This document shows, piece by piece, positions 32,755 to 44,272 of a stretch of 64,000 nt of DNA (its first letter is position 1; each line of letters starts with the position of its first letter). A program made the position numbers and the translations under genes. The notes beneath the pieces are model-generated. The model did no database searches, was not told the DNA's origin, and saw only the letters and a program-made list of their open reading frames with translations. The stretch comes from Leptasterias polaris (lineage: Eukaryota; Echinodermata; Asteroidea; Forcipulatida; Asteriidae), in contig JAZGTN010000089.1 in the NCBI GenBank assembly GCA_037783415.1, positions 3,534,001-3,598,000 of the forward strand. The letters are read 5' to 3'.

Positions 32755-33434
32755 TAAGCGTCTAACCCTAGCCCCAAGCCCAAACACCTTATTAGCTTAC
32801 AGTCTTAACTATAGTCCAATTGTTCCCGTTAACCACAATTTATTAACAGTAAAGTGTCTGGAAGGGCATTTTGCAACAAGCCCCGCCCACGCCCCGCCCA
32901 CGCCCCGCCCACCCATTCACCCCCTTATCCCTTAACAGCTAGGGAAAATGAAACTTGGAAGGACAGTTAAACGTGATAAAATGACCTATGTATATTCTAT
33001 TTTGTTATAAAGTTCACCATTTTAAACTCAATATGAAAACATGGTTAAAAATGTTGGCGGGTAAGCAAAATCTGCCCCCCCCCCTTCCCAGGCCCTCCCT
33101 CTTCCATCCCCTATCCCTTTTACAGCTTCCACATTAGTTAACCCCCTCTTGTCAATTATTAGAAATAATTGTAAGGCGTTTAGAATCGTATAACTAAAAA
33201 AAGAGAGATACGTTTATAAATTCTGACTTGTCATTTAGAGTGTACACAGTGTGTCATGCAGGTTTTTCTTAACGCATTGCTTAGAGTACATGTAAATGCT
33301 CCAACATGTTTGACCTTGTTGTAGACGAACGCAATAACATTTCCAATTTTTTTTTCAGATATCAAGTCAGTGACTTATTTTCAACAATTTAAGCATAATT
33401 TTTTAACCATAAAGAATAATTAAGTGCCCTTATA
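32755..33434 (-). repeat. Composite repeat flank (second copy)
   Basis: Reverse-oriented homologue of 15793-16480: TAACCCTAGCCCCAAGCCC minisatellite remnant, CCCCGCCCACG repeats, and the shared AT-rich block ending at the family A terminus. Shows that the composite repeat moved or duplicated as one piece. Confidence 0.65.
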
Positions 33435-33915
33435 GGGCGCACCACACCAAATAAGCCAGAATTCATGCGCCAAGCTACTTATCATAATTTGTAAACCCAC
33501 AACTTATTTTTAATTACAACGTTTTGGGGGTCATGCAATTAATAGATTGTGTAAATATAAGAATCTATCACAACCCGGGGGTTCGGTGCTTCAACTTTTG
33601 AGGAGACTTGATAAATTTAGGCGTTAAAGTTGGCCCTATTTGACCGGGAAAGTGGAGAAGTGCTTCACGAAAACTGGCAGCAAGTCGGTTTTGGAAAACA
33701 AAAAAATGTTCATGTTTTTTTCTTCTGGGGTAGTTAGCAAAAATTCCAAACGGCTGACCTGCCAAAAATTGAAAAGAATTCTGAAGTTCAGTCGTCCGAA
33801 AATATGTTTGATTGGTTTTCAAGAGGCTGAGAGACTTACACGATTTTTTGAGTATTTTTGAATATTTATCATTTAGCATTGGTTCCTATGGGAGTTTATT
33901 TAGTGTGGTGCGCCC
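33435..33915 (-). mobile_element. Family A TIR element, best-preserved termini
   Basis: Starts GGGCGCACCACACCAAATAA and ends with the inverse of GGGCGCACCACACTAAATAA, a 20-bp TIR with one mismatch. The 481-bp body is homologous to 15305-15792, 17033-17514 and 11278-11752. No TSD could be fixed and there is no coding capacity. Confidence 0.8.
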
Positions 33916-35320
33916 CCGGGGGGGCGGGGCTTGCGATGCAGTGTGTGGCGCCCTCTTGCGGTACTTCGCGCTAACTGGGTGGGCGATAACTGGATGTTCC
34001 ACTTCCATTATCACGGTCGGTATTGCTGCAAAAAACTCTCCCATCCACCTTAATACACAAAACTTGCAAAAACTTATGTTTCATCTTTGTTGATGTATTT
34101 GTTTAATGTTATAATAACATCCTATTCCAGACGTGAATTAAGGGCAAGCAATATTTTACTCAGGACTGTATGTAGATTTGATACATATACTTATGAACTT
34201 TTCCATCTTTGTTGACCCTTGGCAATTAAAATCAAGAAGAGCTGGCAATGTTTTTATTTTTTATTATTGTAGATGGATATCTGAACTATATTTCCACCAG
34301 GTTTATTGACTCTCAGCCCTGCACTAATTAAGTTATGGTTAACTGCGTAGATGGCATATTTCCTTAGTAGAACTGTCAAGTGTTTTCCTAAAGCCTAGAT
34401 ATCTACAGTGAAAATTTTCACACAATTGTTTTTTATTTCATCGTGAAGAGGACGATGAACTCTTTCTTTTGATGTATAAGTCGACAGAAATTGATACAGT
34501 TTAAGGGAATTAACGGGGCTCTAACTGTACGCCAGAAACACTACAAATTAACTCCCCGGAAGTGTCCATTTTGCGCTGAAACTAGTTGGTGCCCGTACTC
34601 GGCCACTGTAAGATTTTTGAGCGAGCTGCTCCACCAGGTGTTATGGTCCCAGGTGGGGATCAAATAGCCAAGATTTGAGTTTAAATCGCTGACCCCCGAC
34701 CTTGTCGATTGTTCAAGATTTTGCATGGTCTTCTCGTAAACGAACACTTAACATCGACGTTTAGGTTGTAAGCTGAACTTTACAAAACCGTTTTGGACTA
34801 AGGAATCAGCCGTCGGCTTGTTGACTTGTGGTCATGGTCGAATGAAGAGCCCTCATCATGCGACAATAAAGAGAATTTGTACAGCATTCTCCACAGGAAA
34901 ATGAATGCAGTTTAACACATGAATCCCCCAAAAGACGTGGCAACATGTGTTTTACTTGAAATAGCCTTTTCACGAGTGGAAAGGGGGAGATATATTACTT
35001 TTTATTTTCCCGTTTTGGACTAAGCTTTACGATAAACGGTTGCAAAGTTATAATTATAGTCATGGGCGGGCCGGGTTTTGAAAAAAATTAGGCACCGCGG
35101 CACGGGCACGTACCCGCTGACTGTTTGGTTGAGCGCGCCCAGATCACATTCAAGTTCATAATAATGGTAACAACAGGGGGGGCGGAAGGGGTAGCGCCAC
35201 CAGCGCGCCACCTACGTTGAAAATAATCTCATTCGACCATCGCGACGTGGACTGGTCGAAGCTCCACAAACGGATGTGTGTGTATCATAGAGCATTATAT
35301 TATGGTGTTCTAAAGGCGAC
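33916..35320. other. Intergenic DNA without supported genes
   Basis: Nothing recognisable. 34541-34747 is open on the minus strand, but no homologue or splice signals were recognised. Confidence 0.35.
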
Positions 35321-35324
35321 AGAT

Positions 35325-35705
35325 GTGCGTCGCGTCGTGCCGTCGCGTCGCCTGTTCCGTCGTCCGTCGCGTCGCCCGTCGCGTCGTGCCGTCGCCCGTC
35401 GCGTCGTGCCGTCGCCCGTCGCGTCGCCTGTTTTTCAATTGATTTCCATGGTGACTTGGACATCCGTCGTCCGTCGCGTCGTGCCGTCGCGTCGCCCGTC
35501 GCGTCGCCCGTCGCGTCGCCCGTCGCGTCGTCCGTCGCGTCGCCCGTCGCGTCGCCCGTCGCGTCGTCCGTCGCGTCGTGCCGTCGTCCGTCGCGTCGTG
35601 CCGTCGCGTCGCCCGTCGTCCGTCGCGTCGTGCCGTCGCGTCGCCCGTCGCGTCGTCCGTCGCGTCGCCCGTCACGTCGTCCGTCGCGTCGCCCGTCGCG
35701 TAGCT
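35325..35705. repeat. GC-rich 12-bp minisatellite (CCCGTCGCGTCG)
   Basis: About 30 units of 12-13 bp (CCCGTCGCGTCG, TCCGTCGCGTCG, TGCCGTCGCGTCG), interrupted once by 35430-35463. CpG-rich and free of stops in several frames on both strands (RRPSRRPSRR-like and TGDATGDAT-like translations), which produces long false open frames. Confidence 0.9.
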
Positions 35706-35769
35706 CGTCCTTTTGTGCCTCCTGGTGGCGCTGCAAGAGACTGTACATCATGGTACAGTTAAAAAACTA

Positions 35770-37445
35770 ATGACTTTTTCAGTGGCACTCTTGTCCATGT
35801 ACTTGTGAAATGATGACAGACGTATGATGTTGTTGTTGTGTGGTTGAAGTGTCATTGATGAATCGAAAATAACCCCCATGTTCCGAGCCTCCGAGGGAGC
35901 TATCAGAGCAAGTTACCGATGGAAATGTATGGCACATTATTAATGTTATACACCGTTTTCAAGTTTTCTCAAAGTGATTTGTTTCTTGTAATGTGTCACT
36001 TCGTGTAACGTTACTCTCTATTGTGTGATCCATAACTCTGTCACTTCTAAAAATCTCACACATGTTAACAATTCAAAGATGAAACCGTCAATTTGGAAAA
36101 GCCGTTCAGGCCAAATGAAAGGTATCAGTTAATAAACCTGCTAAATATTGACATGACTAGTGACAGATAAATCATACTCGACCATTGTGTCACTCCGTAA
36201 TTTATTGCCCAATCAGTATTGAAATGAACATTTACAAATTTATCATCAAGTTAGAAACACCAAGGACTCATGACCATGTATTTTGTTTTAATGTTAGAAA
36301 CACCAAGGACTCATGACCATGTATTTTTTTTAATGATTTGGTGTTAAACAAAGAATTTTTTTCTTTGCCTCCTTTTTGCATAATTGTTGCTACTTATGAA
36401 CTTTCAGGCTTGCGAAAGGCGATATATTAATCCGTTGTCATTACAAATATTATTGATATTACATATTTTAAGATAGGCCTAAACGGGCCAATTACCACTT
36501 TAATCACTACTACATGTACTCTGGTAAATTAACTCTTCTGTCATATTATGGCATATATTATTATTTACTGTGAAAAAGGCATGCACACATAACTTCTGTT
36601 TAAAAAAACAAAAAAACAAAACAATGGGAAATGACCGAAAGTAACAAACTTACTATTTCCAGCCAGTAATTCTATTTGAATATTCGCCATGAAAATTTAC
36701 TTTATTAATGAACACTAGTTAATTTTATCACCTTTTTCTTCCGAAACATTTCTCATCGTTAGAGAAGTTTACCCCCTTCCCACTCAAAGTTTAAAAAGGG
36801 AAGGATGTAACAATAATTATCTGTTTGGTTTAAATTTGGTGTGAGAGTTTGTTGATGTAATTTTACTTCTTGTGTTTACTGCTAGAGGAAGTTTCTCCCT
36901 TTTGATGGCTTATTATGTAACAGGTCCAGAAAAACCGTGTTCATAGAGAAAGGACCACGGAGAGACAAGTATGTTCCCTTCCACTGTTTATTCCAACTTA
37001 ATCTCTTGTAGCACCCAAGTTCATTTCAAGGAATCGTCTGTAATAAACAACCCTCTTGTTTAATCCTATTATAGTTTACAGATAGCAGCCTGTGTGTTCT
37101 CCCACCATCACTTCTTTGATTTTATGTACTGGTGGTTCTTCATGTTTTTAAGTTTTGCCTGTTTCAAGTCATTACTGCTATGGACTCGATTTTAGAGCCA
37201 TTTTGATTTTAATTTTTAACCTTCCTTGGCACATGTGTTTTGTTGTTTTTAGTAGTTTTTATAAATCCTGTTAGTTCAGTAGTGTTACTGTTGGTCTTGG
37301 TTTAGAATTCACTTGATTTATTGCTTTATGGTTTTGCTTTTTGTCATCGAGCTTCATAATCAATAAAGTAATTTTTCATCGCTTTATAATCAATAAAGTA
37401 ATTTTGTGCAAGCCCACCAACCATGTGGATAATAATTAGGTAAAT
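35770..37445. other. AT-rich intergenic DNA with two tiny tandem duplications
   Basis: A 43-bp unit is duplicated at 36250-36330 (GTTAGAAACACCAAGGACTC). A ~30-bp unit (ATAATCAATAAAGTAATTTT) is duplicated near 37345-37405. No gene. Confidence 0.5.
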
Positions 37446-38523
37446 TTGATCTCAAGAACTGGAGACCGATTAGCCTTTTAAATGTAGATTACAAACTGTT
37501 GGCCAAAGTTCTCACAAATAGGTTAAAAAGGGCAATGCCTTTCATAATAGGTGACGAACAGACATGTGGTGTACCGGGGAGAAAAAATCACGACAACCTC
37601 ACACTTTTGCGTGATAGCATAGATTATAATTGGAACAATAAGGAAGCAGCTATTTTAAGCATCGATCAGGAGAAGGTTTTCGATAGAATTAATTGGAATT
37701 ATATGTTTACCATGCTTGAGAAAATGGGGATTCCCCCCAAATTCATTCAATGGATCAAGCTTTTATATAGTAATCCTGAGAGTTGCGTCATTGTAAATAA
37801 CTTCATTGGCAGACCTTTCCAAATAAGTAGAGGTATCAGACAAGGGTGTCCCCTGTCTCCATTGTTATATGCAGTCTGTGCAGAAGGTTTAGGAACTCTA
37901 ATTAGAATCAATAATGGGTTGCATGGTATTCAGTGTCCAGGTGGAACCATGGTGGAACTGAATGTGTTAAATTTATCCAGCATGCCGATGATGCCACGGT
38001 TTTTATTTCTAAAGAGAGTGTGTAAAGAAAATAGAAAACATTATTTTTAGTTTTTACTGGTCATGTAAACCGGACAAAATCAAGCGTGCCACTATCACCG
38101 GACCTCGATACATGGTCTTTTGGACGTCAGGGTCAGGTTACGCAGTCTAAAACTGATGTGGTTGAGTATTATATCAAAAGTAATGGTAAATGGAAATCCT
38201 TCTTTAACTATTGGATCGAGAAACCCGGCGAAAGCCATAATCTTGGTTGGTATGTGTTTGGTAAAACCAAGAAAAAGTCACTGCAGACCACTCCCTTTTA
38301 TATGGACCTTTTTGCAGCCTACGAAAAATCAGGGGGTGTTTTCAGACCAGAATTCACCTCAGTTTTGGAAGTAATGAATATCCCTCTCTGGCATAATTCA
38401 GTGGTTGCGATTAATAAGGATAACGATTTAGCGAGTCCTGTTTTAACAAAGAATAACATCATCAAATTTCAACATGTTGTTAAAAATAACAGACTAATTA
38501 CCTTTAAGGAATTGGCTAGGATC
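37446..38523 (+). pseudogene. L1/Tx1-like LINE, upstream fragment (RT, internally deleted)
   Basis: Reads FDLKNWRPISLLNVDYKLLA, DEQTCGVPGRKNHDNLTLLR, ILSIDQEKVFDRINW and RGIRQGCPLSPLLYAVC in one frame, then QHADDATVFISKESV in another, which is the catalytic ADD block. A deletion then jumps to WSCKPDKIKRA, and a further frame carries LQTTPFYMDLFAAYEKSG. 5'-truncated and non-functional. The sequence resumes after the nested element at 41580. Confidence 0.82.
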
Positions 38524-41500
38524 AAGTGTGATCAGGTGATTTCAACATAAATTTACTAATTCCAACCAATCCTAGCTCCCAGTCCTTTATCGACTTATTT
38601 ACATCTCACTCTTTCCTCCCCCAAATCCATATGCCCACACGTATTACTGATACTTCTGCTACACTTATCGATAATTTTTTATCAAATATTCTTCCTTCCT
38701 CAAAATCTGGTATTTTAATCTCTGATATCTCAGATCATCCGCCAATTTTTATGTTCGTTCAGTCTCCAAACTCAAGTTCTTCTCATAATCACAATTTACC
38801 TTTTTCTCGAAATGTGTCTAATGTGAACCTTGAACAGTTTATTGACGACTTACACTCTTTTGACTGGACCAATGTCCTTAGTTGTAATAATCCTGATACT
38901 GCTTATAATACTTTTCTGGATAATTCTATTTTTCTGTACGATCAAAATACACATTTAGTTAGACAAAACAACAATACCAAATCTAATCATATTTCAACTA
39001 CCCCTTGGATTACACATTCCCTCCTCAAATCTATTAAGAAAAAGAATAAATTGTATCGTCAGTACTTGTCCAACCCTACAACCTCACATAAATGCAAGTA
39101 TATCAAGTATAAAAACACCTTGACTAGCCTTCTACGTCTTTGTAAAAAAAAGTACTATTCCCTTCAGTTTGAAAAAGAAAGAAATAACATCCGTAATACC
39201 TGGAAGGTTATAAATTCTGTTTTGAATAAAAATACCCATTCTCATGGTATTAACAGCATCATTGTTAATGGGAATTTAATTGACAACCCAAATCAAATCG
39301 CCAATCATTTTAATCAATACTTTATCAATATTGGTCCCAACCTTGCTAAAAACATCCAACCTACTCATTCACCCCTTAGTTTTGCTGATTATATGCCCAA
39401 CCCTAATGTTAATTCCTTCTTTTTTACTCCAGTATTTGAACATGAAATTTTGGACATTGTAAAAAATTTACAAAATAAAAAAAGTTCTGGTCATGACCTG
39501 ATCAATATTTCCATTATCAATAAGTCAATTTTTGCCATAAGTAAACCACTTGTTCATATTGTCAATACTTCTTTTACGACTGGCATTGTTCCATCAGAAA
39601 TAAAAATTGCTAAAGTCCCACCAGTTTTCAAAAAGGGTGATCGTAACAATATATCCAATTATAGGCCCATCTCTATTCTTTCATGTTTTTCAAAGATCTT
39701 TGAAAAATGTGACTATGCCCGTACCATTAATTTTCTGAATAAGTTTGAAATTTTAACAAATCAACAGTTTGGTTTCCGTAGCAAACATTCAACCATTCAT
39801 GCACTCCTTGATTTTATTGATAAAGTTACTAATGCTATCGATGACTCCAATCATACTTTGGGGGGGGGGGGGGGTGTTCCTTGATCTTTCAAAGGCTTTT
39901 GATACAATAGACCATCAAATACTATTGCATAAACTTCCCAACTATGGTATCCGTGGAATTCCCCTAGAATGGTTTAAGAGTTATCTTTCAGACAGGCCAC
40001 AATTATGTTTCCGTCAATGGCATTAAATCTGAGTCTGATGTCCTTACGTATGGAGTACCTCAAGGATCAATCCTCGGGCCTTTGTTATTCACCATATACA
40101 TTAATGATTTCACAAATTCTTCTAGTGTGCTTTCATTTATATTATTTGCGGATGACTCTAATTTATTCTTTTCCCATAGTAACCTTGACTATCTTGTAAA
40201 CACTGTTAACAATGAGCTCAAACTAGTTGCCACCTGGTTTACGGTCAATAAACTATCCCTAAATATCACTAAAACTAACTGCATGTTGTTCAGTAATTCA
40301 GTCAGAGACCTTCCAAGTCCTATAAAGATTAATGACATTGAAATCACTGGAAACTGATTGTTGCAAGTTTCTAGGACTTTTTGTTGACCGTAGACTATCA
40401 TGGAATAGTCATGTTGATTACAGTGTAAAATTATTGCTAGAAATATTGGTGTGATCAATCATGGATCAAGCTGCCTGAACTGGTTTTACAATCTCTTTAT
40501 AATACATTGATCGGTTCTTATCTTAACTACGGGATACTTGCATGGGGATCAGGTTCTGCTACCAATCCTAATAGACTTCTTCTCTTACAGAAGCGAGCTC
40601 TTCGTATCATTAATTTTGCTGAATTTAACGCACATACAGATCCCCTTTTCCATAAATATGCAATTTTAAAGTGAATGATATTTATTGTCTTCAGCTTGGG
40701 TCCCTCATGTATCAACTCACTTGTAAAAATTTACCTTCTGCTATTCAATCAATTTTTTCTTTAAACTCAGAGGTACATTCCCATTTCACCCGCCAAGCTT
40801 CTAATTATCACATTTCTTACACTCGTACTTCCCTCGCTCTTAAAACTATTAAACATGAGGGACCTATGCTTTGGAACATGCTTAATGAAAAACTTAAAGC
40901 CTCCAAAAGCTTGTTTACTTTTAAACGTGTCTTTAAAGCTGATATACTGAAATCTTATTGTTGATGAGTTTTTTACAGATGTACATTGTATTTTGAACCA
41001 TACCACAGTGCAGACTCGGGGGGTTTCCTACATGGGATCCATGGTGTATAATAATCATCCATAGCCACACTATGTTAAATCCATCGAGGGATACACTGCT
41101 TTTGCTGCTTTTGCATCACTCATGATTTCATTCGATACTATATTGCTGACCGGCAAGATTGTTGTGTTTGATTGTTGTGTTAGTCCTAGTCCATTGTTTG
41201 TGCTCGTTATTTGATTGTATTATAGTGTTTGCTGATTTTTCTTTGTAACATGCATGTGCATTGAGACCTGCTATTATATGTGTTTATTGGTGGCTCGACT
41301 CGACCACGGACCTCCACGGTTCACTTAACATTATTTTTTAATCTCAATGCATATGCATGTCACTATAGGGACCATTGCCTACAAGCTTTGCTTTTTAAAT
41401 GGATCCCTCTGCAGTGTCACATAATGCTTTTTTTGTTTACATGTAATATTCTTCAAACCTATGCTGTAAAACATTTACTTTGCATTATGTAATGATTACC

Positions 41501-41579
41501 TTTGATGTATTTATTATTGCCTTTTGCTTTTTTGATACTGTGGAAATAAACGAACCTTGAACCTTGAACCTTGAAGTGT
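38524..41579 (+). mobile_element. CR1/Jockey-like LINE inserted into the L1/Tx1-like LINE
   Basis: The element 38530-41573 starts inside the apurinic endonuclease domain (GDFNIN motif at about 38536, ISDHPP further on). It continues through a full RT and ends in the 3' tail (ACCTTGA)3. AAGTGT at 38524-38529 and 41574-41579 is the target duplication, and the host LINE frame is continuous across it. 5' truncation plus a short TSD are as expected for target-primed reverse transcription. Confidence 0.85.
38536..40970 (+). pseudogene. CR1/Jockey-like LINE ORF2 (endonuclease end and RT), frameshifted
   Basis: The main frame (to 39884) has the endonuclease C terminus and RT start: VFKKGDRNNISNYRPISILS and [18 protein letters not shown] run of 15 G at 39860-39874 shifts the frame, after which [39 protein letters not shown] and the catalytic FADDSNLF follow, with another shift near 40010. 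C-terminal pieces AWGSGSATNPNRLLLLQKRA and GPMLWNMLNEKLKASKSLFT end at TGA near 40964. The catalytic motifs remain but the frame is broken. Confidence 0.82.
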
Positions 41580-42660
41580 AAAATTAATCGTATCACTGCT
41601 GGACGCATAGCTAAACGTCTTCGAACAAAACATCAATCCTGTCCTCTTCAAAGAAAAACGTTGTGGGCCTAATAACCATCCAAGCAGGTGGCTCAGTTCC
41701 AAATTAACCATGGGGATCAGGGTTTGGTACCTTTTTCTAAAATTACCACGAAATTAATGTACAAATTATTGAAGGTCAAATAATTTGTTTTTCCAAAAGC
41801 ACAGGAAAAGTGGGCCTCGATTTTAGGCCTCACTGATAAGTTCGACTGGGCCAATATTTGGACCAAATTAAACATGAACAATATTATGGACGCCAAAGAC
41901 AAGGACACCTTTTAAGACTTTATCACAGGATTCTGCCAACCCGAGATAAACTTATGAAAATCATAGATACAGTCGACTGTCCTTTCTGTAAATCCGACAC
42001 TGAAACTGTCGAACATTTGTTTCTATACTGTAATGAGGTGGTTGAACCCTGGTTATACGTCGAATTTTTAATTAGGAAACAAACTGGCTGCCGTTTCTTT
42101 TGTCTCAGTGATTGTATAAGAATTGTATGTATGAATTTGTCATTTGTATCTATGATAATTGTTGGCATGATGATCAATGTTATTTGGAGAATCCGGTGTG
42201 ATCTGGTCTTCAATGAGGACAACGTTTTCACAAACACAAACATTATCAAGACCTACAAAGAAACTCTCAGATCATTTCTACTAAGGGAGAGGAATAGGCT
42301 CCAAACAAGTAATTTTAACAAATTGTACAAATTCCTGTGTACTTTAAATGAAGACGAGAGTCCAAAGTTTGTTCTGATCAAAATCGAATTTTGTCACCTC
42401 TCAGTTACTGTCCTTTGTGTAGGCCTTAATTTTAATCTTTTTACTTGTACTAGGTTGCTTTTTCATGTTTTGATCTTGCCTTTGTTTGATATGTAATATC
42501 AACTTTGTTCATTGTCCTTTAGTTTCTAGTAACCTATATGTACTTGTGTACTGATCTATCAGTACTTGCTTTAATGTTCCATAGGAGATGTATATACTTG
42601 TAATTACTTGAGTTGAATAAACGGAGTCTATAAGAGCTCCACTCAAAAGAAAAAAAAAGA
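41580..42660 (+). pseudogene. L1/Tx1-like LINE, downstream fragment (C-terminal zinc-binding domain)
   Basis: Continues the host LINE after the insertion. With frame breaks it encodes WASILGLTDKFDWANIW, GHLLRLYHRILPTRDKLMKI and the zf-RVT motif CPFCKSDTETVEHLFLYC, then IWRIRCDLVFNEDN. A 3' UTR with GAATAAACGG (near 42617) and a short A-rich/ATA tail follows to about 42680. Confidence 0.82.
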
Positions 42661-42782
42661 AAAAATAATAATAATAATTTAGGTAGTATTTTTCCTACGA
42701 TGCTGCTGTTGACATTGCTTTATTTTACAGGCTAGTAGGCATGGTAGGGAGGCCGAGGTAGTAAAAACTAATACTTGACATG

Positions 42783-43086
42783 TGTGACAGCTCATTTACA
42801 TATTTCTCCTGCGCAGCGCCCTCGCTTGACCCTAAGGTAAAGCTCACACTTATTCTTTGTCTTGAGTGAGTCATTCCACCACTAGCACTGGTACTGTTAA
42901 CACCACACACAGTGTCCTGCTTCCTTCTACACATGTTCTTAGTTAATGTCTCAAGATTTTGTGGATGACTCGACTGGGGGCTTGTTTTGGTTTTGCTAAT
43001 TACTTAAAAGATGCAGCTCACCATTAAATGAACCAGACACAGTAATGTACACCATCCTTGTCGTGTCACATTTTCTCAGTGTCACA
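42783..43086 (+). repeat. Probable 5' LTR of the Gypsy element
   Basis: Starts TGTGACAG and ends GTGTCACA, short inverted termini with TG...CA ends. It is directly followed by a TTTGGCGTCGTAGACAGG primer site. There is no 3' LTR left for comparison, so the left limit is inferred. Confidence 0.6.
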
Positions 43087-43104
43087 TTTGGCGTCGTAGA
43101 CAGG
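43087..43104 (+). promoter_or_regulatory. Primer binding site of the Gypsy element
   Basis: TTTGGCGTCGTAGACAGG follows the LTR end without a gap. The TGGCG core is common in Ty3/Gypsy primer sites. Confidence 0.6.
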
Positions 43105-43201
43105 ATGGTGTATTATTATACTGCATCTACCCCCAGTCGAGGATGAGGCGAAACTAACGGCAGACAATTGACCCCGAGACGAGCTGCTACATCTATCAAG
43201 A

Positions 43202-44239
43202 ATGGAGGGAATGGAGCAACTGCGGGCCGAGCTTGAGGCGATGAAGGTAGCTCTTCAGGCAGAGAAGGAGGAGCGCGAGAAGGCCACAGCTGGCGTCAGC
43301 TCTACTACCCCACCAGCGAAGCAGATATACGTAGCAGCAGGGAGACGGCTGGAACGCTTCAGGGGAAAGCCGGAGAAACTGAGTGATCCATTTGTCCAAG
43401 AGTGGGTCAGTGACGTCAAAGGTCAGTTGGCTGCTCGACAGATCGGAGTGGAGGACGGTGCTGCGTTTATCATCGACCATCTTGCCGGCAGAGCTAGGCA
43501 AGAAATTCTTGGCAGAGGTGATGCTGTGAAGGGTCCAGACGACATCTTCCGTGTACTGCTGAAAGTCTTTGGTGATGGTGAGACGGTCCCCCAGATCCAG
43601 CAGAAGTTTTTCTCCTTCCACCAAGGCCAAGGAGAAGATCTACTGAGTTTCTCCCTCGAGCTCATGGAATTATTTAATTCCATGGCTCGCCTGGATGTCT
43701 CCTTCAATGCTACGAGAGATAAAACGCTGAAGGGAAGGCTAGCCGAGGCAGTTAATGATGAGGGTCTACGGAGAGAACTGCGTCGCATGAATATTGATTC
43801 ACCAGAGCTGAGTTTCTTCGATGCTAGAGACCGTGCCATCGAGTGGCTTGGCACCAGCCGTGTCAAAACCCAGAAGGCAGTAGCAGTACACGAGGTCAAG
43901 GCTGAAGACGGGGCACATGGCATGAAGGCACTTCTTGAAAGGCAGGGCGAACAACTGCAGCGGCAACAACAGCAGATTGAGGCACTCTTACAGGCCATGC
44001 AGCGACCTGCTCGCCGTTGGAGTCAGGATCCTAGACGTTGCTACAATTGCCAGTCCACGGGTCATCTCAAGCGAGACTGTCCCCATGCCTCGTCATCCCC
44101 GTCGTCAGGAGGAACGAGTCAGGGTACCAGGGATCTCCAGCAGTTTGTCCCCCAGCAGTCCATGGCACAGCACTTTGTCCCCAATCAGTCCCCAGCACAG
44201 CAGTTTGTCCCCAAGAAGCCTGGCCCTCAGTTAAACTAG
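43202..44239 (+). CDS. Gypsy Gag polyprotein with CCHC zinc knuckle
   Basis: 345 residues from ATG 43202, the first ATG after the primer site. An N-terminal coiled-coil-like stretch ([19 protein letters not shown]) precedes a capsid-type region ([40 protein letters not shown]). A Gln-rich helix ([20 protein letters not shown]) follows, then the nucleocapsid CCHC box [16 protein letters not shown] (about residues 280-295). The last third is a Ser/Pro/Gln-rich tail with three QQFVP-type repeats. It ends at TAG 44237-44239, just after the slippery site. Assembles the virus-like particle. Confidence 0.9.
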   Translation: MEGMEQLRAELEAMKVALQAEKEEREKATAGVSSTTPPAKQIYVAAGRRLERFRGKPEKLSDPFVQEWVSDVKGQLAARQIGVEDGAAFIIDHLAGRARQEILGRGDAVKGPDDIFRVLLKVFGDGETVPQIQQKFFSFHQGQGEDLLSFSLELMELFNSMARLDVSFNATRDKTLKGRLAEAVNDEGLRRELRRMNIDSPELSFFDARDRAIEWLGTSRVKTQKAVAVHEVKAEDGAHGMKALLERQGEQLQRQQQQIEALLQAMQRPARRWSQDPRRCYNCQSTGHLKRDCPHASSSPSSGGTSQGTRDLQQFVPQQSMAQHFVPNQSPAQQFVPKKPGPQLN

Positions 44240-44272
44240 AACGGCCTGTCATTGAGAGCCACACGGCAGGCC
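44230..44272 (+). promoter_or_regulatory. Candidate -1 ribosomal frameshift signal between gag and pol
   Basis: The heptamer G TTA AAC (44230-44236) is in the gag frame and directly precedes the gag stop TAG. A 6-nt spacer (44237-44242) is followed by a perfect stem GGCCTG (44243-44248) / CAGGCC (44267-44272). Slippage by -1 gives GTT AAA CTA and enters pol. GUUAAAC is an established slippery sequence in some nidoviruses. Confidence 0.7.

Noticed and set aside
35212..35770. Four 104-181-codon frames around 35.2-35.8 kb
   Set aside because: Simple RRDG/VASP-type translations of the 12-bp minisatellite in every frame; no coding signal.
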